Positions 40,179-41,670 of a DNA stretch of 41,670 nucleotides are shown here, in pieces (position 1 is the first letter of the stretch; every line of letters begins with the position of its first letter). Position numbers and translations under genes: made by a program. Source of the DNA: Candidatus Binatia bacterium (GTDB lineage Bacteria > Desulfobacterota > Binatia > UBA9968); NCBI GenBank assembly GCA_036504975.1, contig DASXUF010000165.1, forward strand, positions 1 to 41,670, in the 5' to 3' direction. Below the pieces are notes generated by a model, which saw only the letters and a list, made by a program, of their open reading frames with translations, searched no databases and was not told where the DNA came from.

Positions 40179-40565
40179 TCATTGATCTTTTGGATTACCC
40201 GAAGCGTCGAACTCATGTACCTTGAACTCACCATCATTGCTTCTAATTTCAGCACGCATTAGCTTGCCATTTGGATAGTACAAATACCTATGTTCAAAGA
40301 GAAGATCTCCGCGGTAAATCTTAGCAACTCGCACCAACTTCTTCCCTGAATCAAATTCTGCTCGATAATAGGCAGCAGTTCCGGTCTCGGCCATTTCCTT
40401 CTCTATTTTTTGGCTCAAATTCAATGGGAGGCCAAATCCGGCGAACGAGGCATAATACTCAATAAAATAACTTTCTCCATTTCCAGCCATAATATACTCC
40501 CTGCCAAATGGAACGGATGCTACCATGATGCAGAGTCCGGTCAAAAAGCTTTTCAAAAGTTCCAT
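40179..40565 (-). CDS. Candidate immunity protein of the RHS toxin, unknown family
   Basis: 128 residues. ATG at 40565, with GGAGAG six bases before it, and only 3 bp after the toxin stop. The N-terminus is hydrophobic (LLKSFLTGLCIMVASVPFG), so the protein is probably periplasmic or membrane-anchored. The C-terminal half has RYLYYPNGKLMRAEIRSNDGEFKVHEFDASGN, resembling a MORN-like or YD-like beta hairpin pair. I recognise no family. The place directly behind an RHS toxin tail, on the same strand, is where immunity genes are found. An alternative is an unrelated small exported protein. Confidence 0.55.
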   Translation of the reverse strand: MELLKSFLTGLCIMVASVPFGREYIMAGNGESYFIEYYASFAGFGLPLNLSQKIEKEMAETGTAAYYRAEFDSGKKLVRVAKIYRGDLLFEHRYLYYPNGKLMRAEIRSNDGEFKVHEFDASGNPKDQ

Positions 40566-40568
40566 GCT

Positions 40569-41018
40569 TCACTCTCCAACTGGTCGTACCGTTAGTCCTA
40601 ATTTCTGCAACATCTGTTGCTGGAACGAATGGCAGTTCTGACCAATCGGCCAGCTCCAGCCACCACGGTATGAATTCGCGAAAGACCTAATTTGCTCAAT
40701 ATAACTCTGAGTCGAAATGGAAGGATCCCCGTAGACATTAAAGACATTGACGCCTGGCCCACGATCACCATGATGAACATCCATGGTTGCCGTACCGCCC
40801 CAGTATTTTCCGTTAAGATCACCGTCAGTCCCGAATAGTGTCTCGGATATTCCAACCGGCTTCTTAGGCCACCAACCATAGCTCTCTTTCGGACCTACCT
40901 CTATCCACCAGTGACCATATTTATCCTCACCGAAAAGATCAATATCTTTGCGCAATACTGTAACGCCAGCAAGCAGTTTCTCTTCCCGTGGTCCAGGCAG
41001 TCCAGCTATCTGATACTG
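40569..41018 (-). pseudogene. RHS toxin C-terminal domain (putative cysteine-peptidase/amidase type), detached by a stop codon
   Basis: Continues the RHS core reading frame after the TAG at 41021-41019 as QYQIAGLPGPREEKLLAGVTV. It then has the domain GEDKYGHWWIEVGPKESYGWWPK and the GQNCHSFQQQMLQKLGL block. Conserved-looking residues are the His of GHWW, the HHGD, and the Cys-His of NCHSF, compatible with a papain-like fold; this is inference. A TTG at 40955 would be the only free start, has no ribosome site, and would lose the first part of the tail. Thus the tail is either dead or made by stop-codon readthrough. Base composition looks distinctly poorer in GC than the core genes. Confidence 0.65.
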
Positions 41019-41670
41019 CTAATTGTCTGCGTCTGAAATGATCCCCGTGTCTGCGGCTGCATATTGAATGCCTCCAGGCTCATAATCTCCTGGTGAGACA
41101 GGTACCCCCGAGCCGCTAGTTGAGCCAGCCCCACCCCCGAAGAACCCAAACACCTGGCTCGCGAATTGGAACTGAGAATTTTTGATGAAGCTGCTCATAC
41201 TGCCAGCGATTGACTGTAGACCGCTCAGAATGTTGCCGCCCATCAGCTCCAGCACGCCGCCGGCAAGACGGAATGCCGGAATGACATATTTGATGACCAA
41301 GCTAAAGACCTTGAAAATCCCGCCGAAGAGAAAGCTCAGGAACGAATGTCCTGTCGGATCGATGTACTTGACCGGATTATTTCTAACGTAGCTGTAGCGA
41401 TTATGACTCTGCGGATCGCCTGCCGAGGGAATGATTGAGTCGGGTGAGATAAACCGAGCCAGCTCGGGATCGTAGTACCTGGCGCCGTAGTAATACAGGC
41501 CGTTTTCCGGATCGAGCTTCTGGCCGGTAAAGCGGTGCTCGGGGTCTACATTGCCTTCGTTCCTGCTGACTTTTCCCCAAGTCGGAGGATTTTCTGTTTA
41601 CTTATTTAGGACGAGAGTGTTGGCGTCCGGGTGGCCCCAGGCGGTTGCCCGCCCGAGGCTCCCACAGACC
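41019..41670 (-). pseudogene. RHS repeat-associated core, C-terminal fragment, runs off the right edge
   Basis: Between a TAA at 41600-41598 and the TAG at 41021-41019 the frame is open. It has the diagnostic RHS core: RNEGNVDPEHRFTGQKLDP, NGLYYYGARYYDPELARFIS, a SIIPSAGDPQSHNRYSYVRN segment and NNPVKYIDPTGH. After PTGH comes a Gly/Ser-rich variable linker (FFGGGAGSTSGSGVP). Before about 41560 the sequence loses recognisable RHS character, and the last 23 codons at the window edge do not look like RHS repeats. Either the gene has decayed or an insertion or assembly join lies there. Core proteins of this type wrap a toxin tail cut off after the core. Confidence 0.8.

Overview
The window reads as a chromosome segment of a GC-rich Gram-negative bacterium. 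It encodes an Omp85 outer-membrane protein followed by a TamB-type protein, many exported substrate-binding proteins, and repeats of the kind common in environmental proteobacteria. The mix of orphan substrate-binding proteins, metal-dependent hydrolases and aromatic-ring enzymes fits an uncultured soil or groundwater lineage near the former Deltaproteobacteria/Binatota or Betaproteobacteria. That placement is inference from gene content only. No tRNA, rRNA, CRISPR array or phage was found.

Layout. 1-1458: a broken and an intact copy of the same type of ABC substrate-binding protein (SBP). 1591-4407: an apparent operon for a TenA/haem-oxygenase-like protein, a gentisate-dioxygenase-like bicupin and a DapA-family lyase. 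4408-4844: a gene-free stretch holding a segment bounded by inverted repeats. 4845-9633: an NMT1-type SBP, an LLM flavin oxidoreductase, a LysR regulator, an L-asparaginase with an altered catalytic motif, and a GNAT acetyltransferase. 9867-16563: two divergent copies of an [amidohydrolase-TIG + SBP] cassette in opposite orientation, with another SBP and a structured 154-bp repeat between them. 16701-25724: mixed genes (DUF3617, YCII, PLD and VTT membrane-lipid genes, a reductase, an amidohydrolase, an NHL propeller, an SBP, a double-ACT regulator). 25801-32269: an MFS exporter, the second copy of the 154-bp repeat, a Rieske oxygenase with an ACMSD-like hydrolase, and a homogentisate-dioxygenase-like gene with an iron-type SBP. 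32501-38380: the TamA/TamB pair for outer-membrane assembly. 38664-39695: a TctC/Bug-type SBP. 39736-41670: accessory DNA that looks poorer in GC, with a deleted RAYT transposase element and the tail of an RHS polymorphic toxin with a candidate immunity gene.

Working together. Three separate groups combine aromatic-ring oxygenation or cleavage with downstream hydrolysis (bicupin + DapA lyase; Rieske + ACMSD-like; homogentisate-dioxygenase-like + SBP). Eight intact SBPs and one broken SBP occur without a single permease or ATPase, which suggests broad scavenging with shared or distant transporters.

Most worth a second look: the 154-bp element, whose two copies keep the same predicted helices with compensatory changes; the RHS toxin tail, in frame with its core but separated by one amber codon and followed 3 bp later by a candidate immunity gene; the 351-bp RAYT-derived non-autonomous element with perfect 20-bp inverted ends; the inverted duplicated cassette in which one SBP has lost its signal peptide; and the asparaginase with Asn in place of the catalytic-site Asp.
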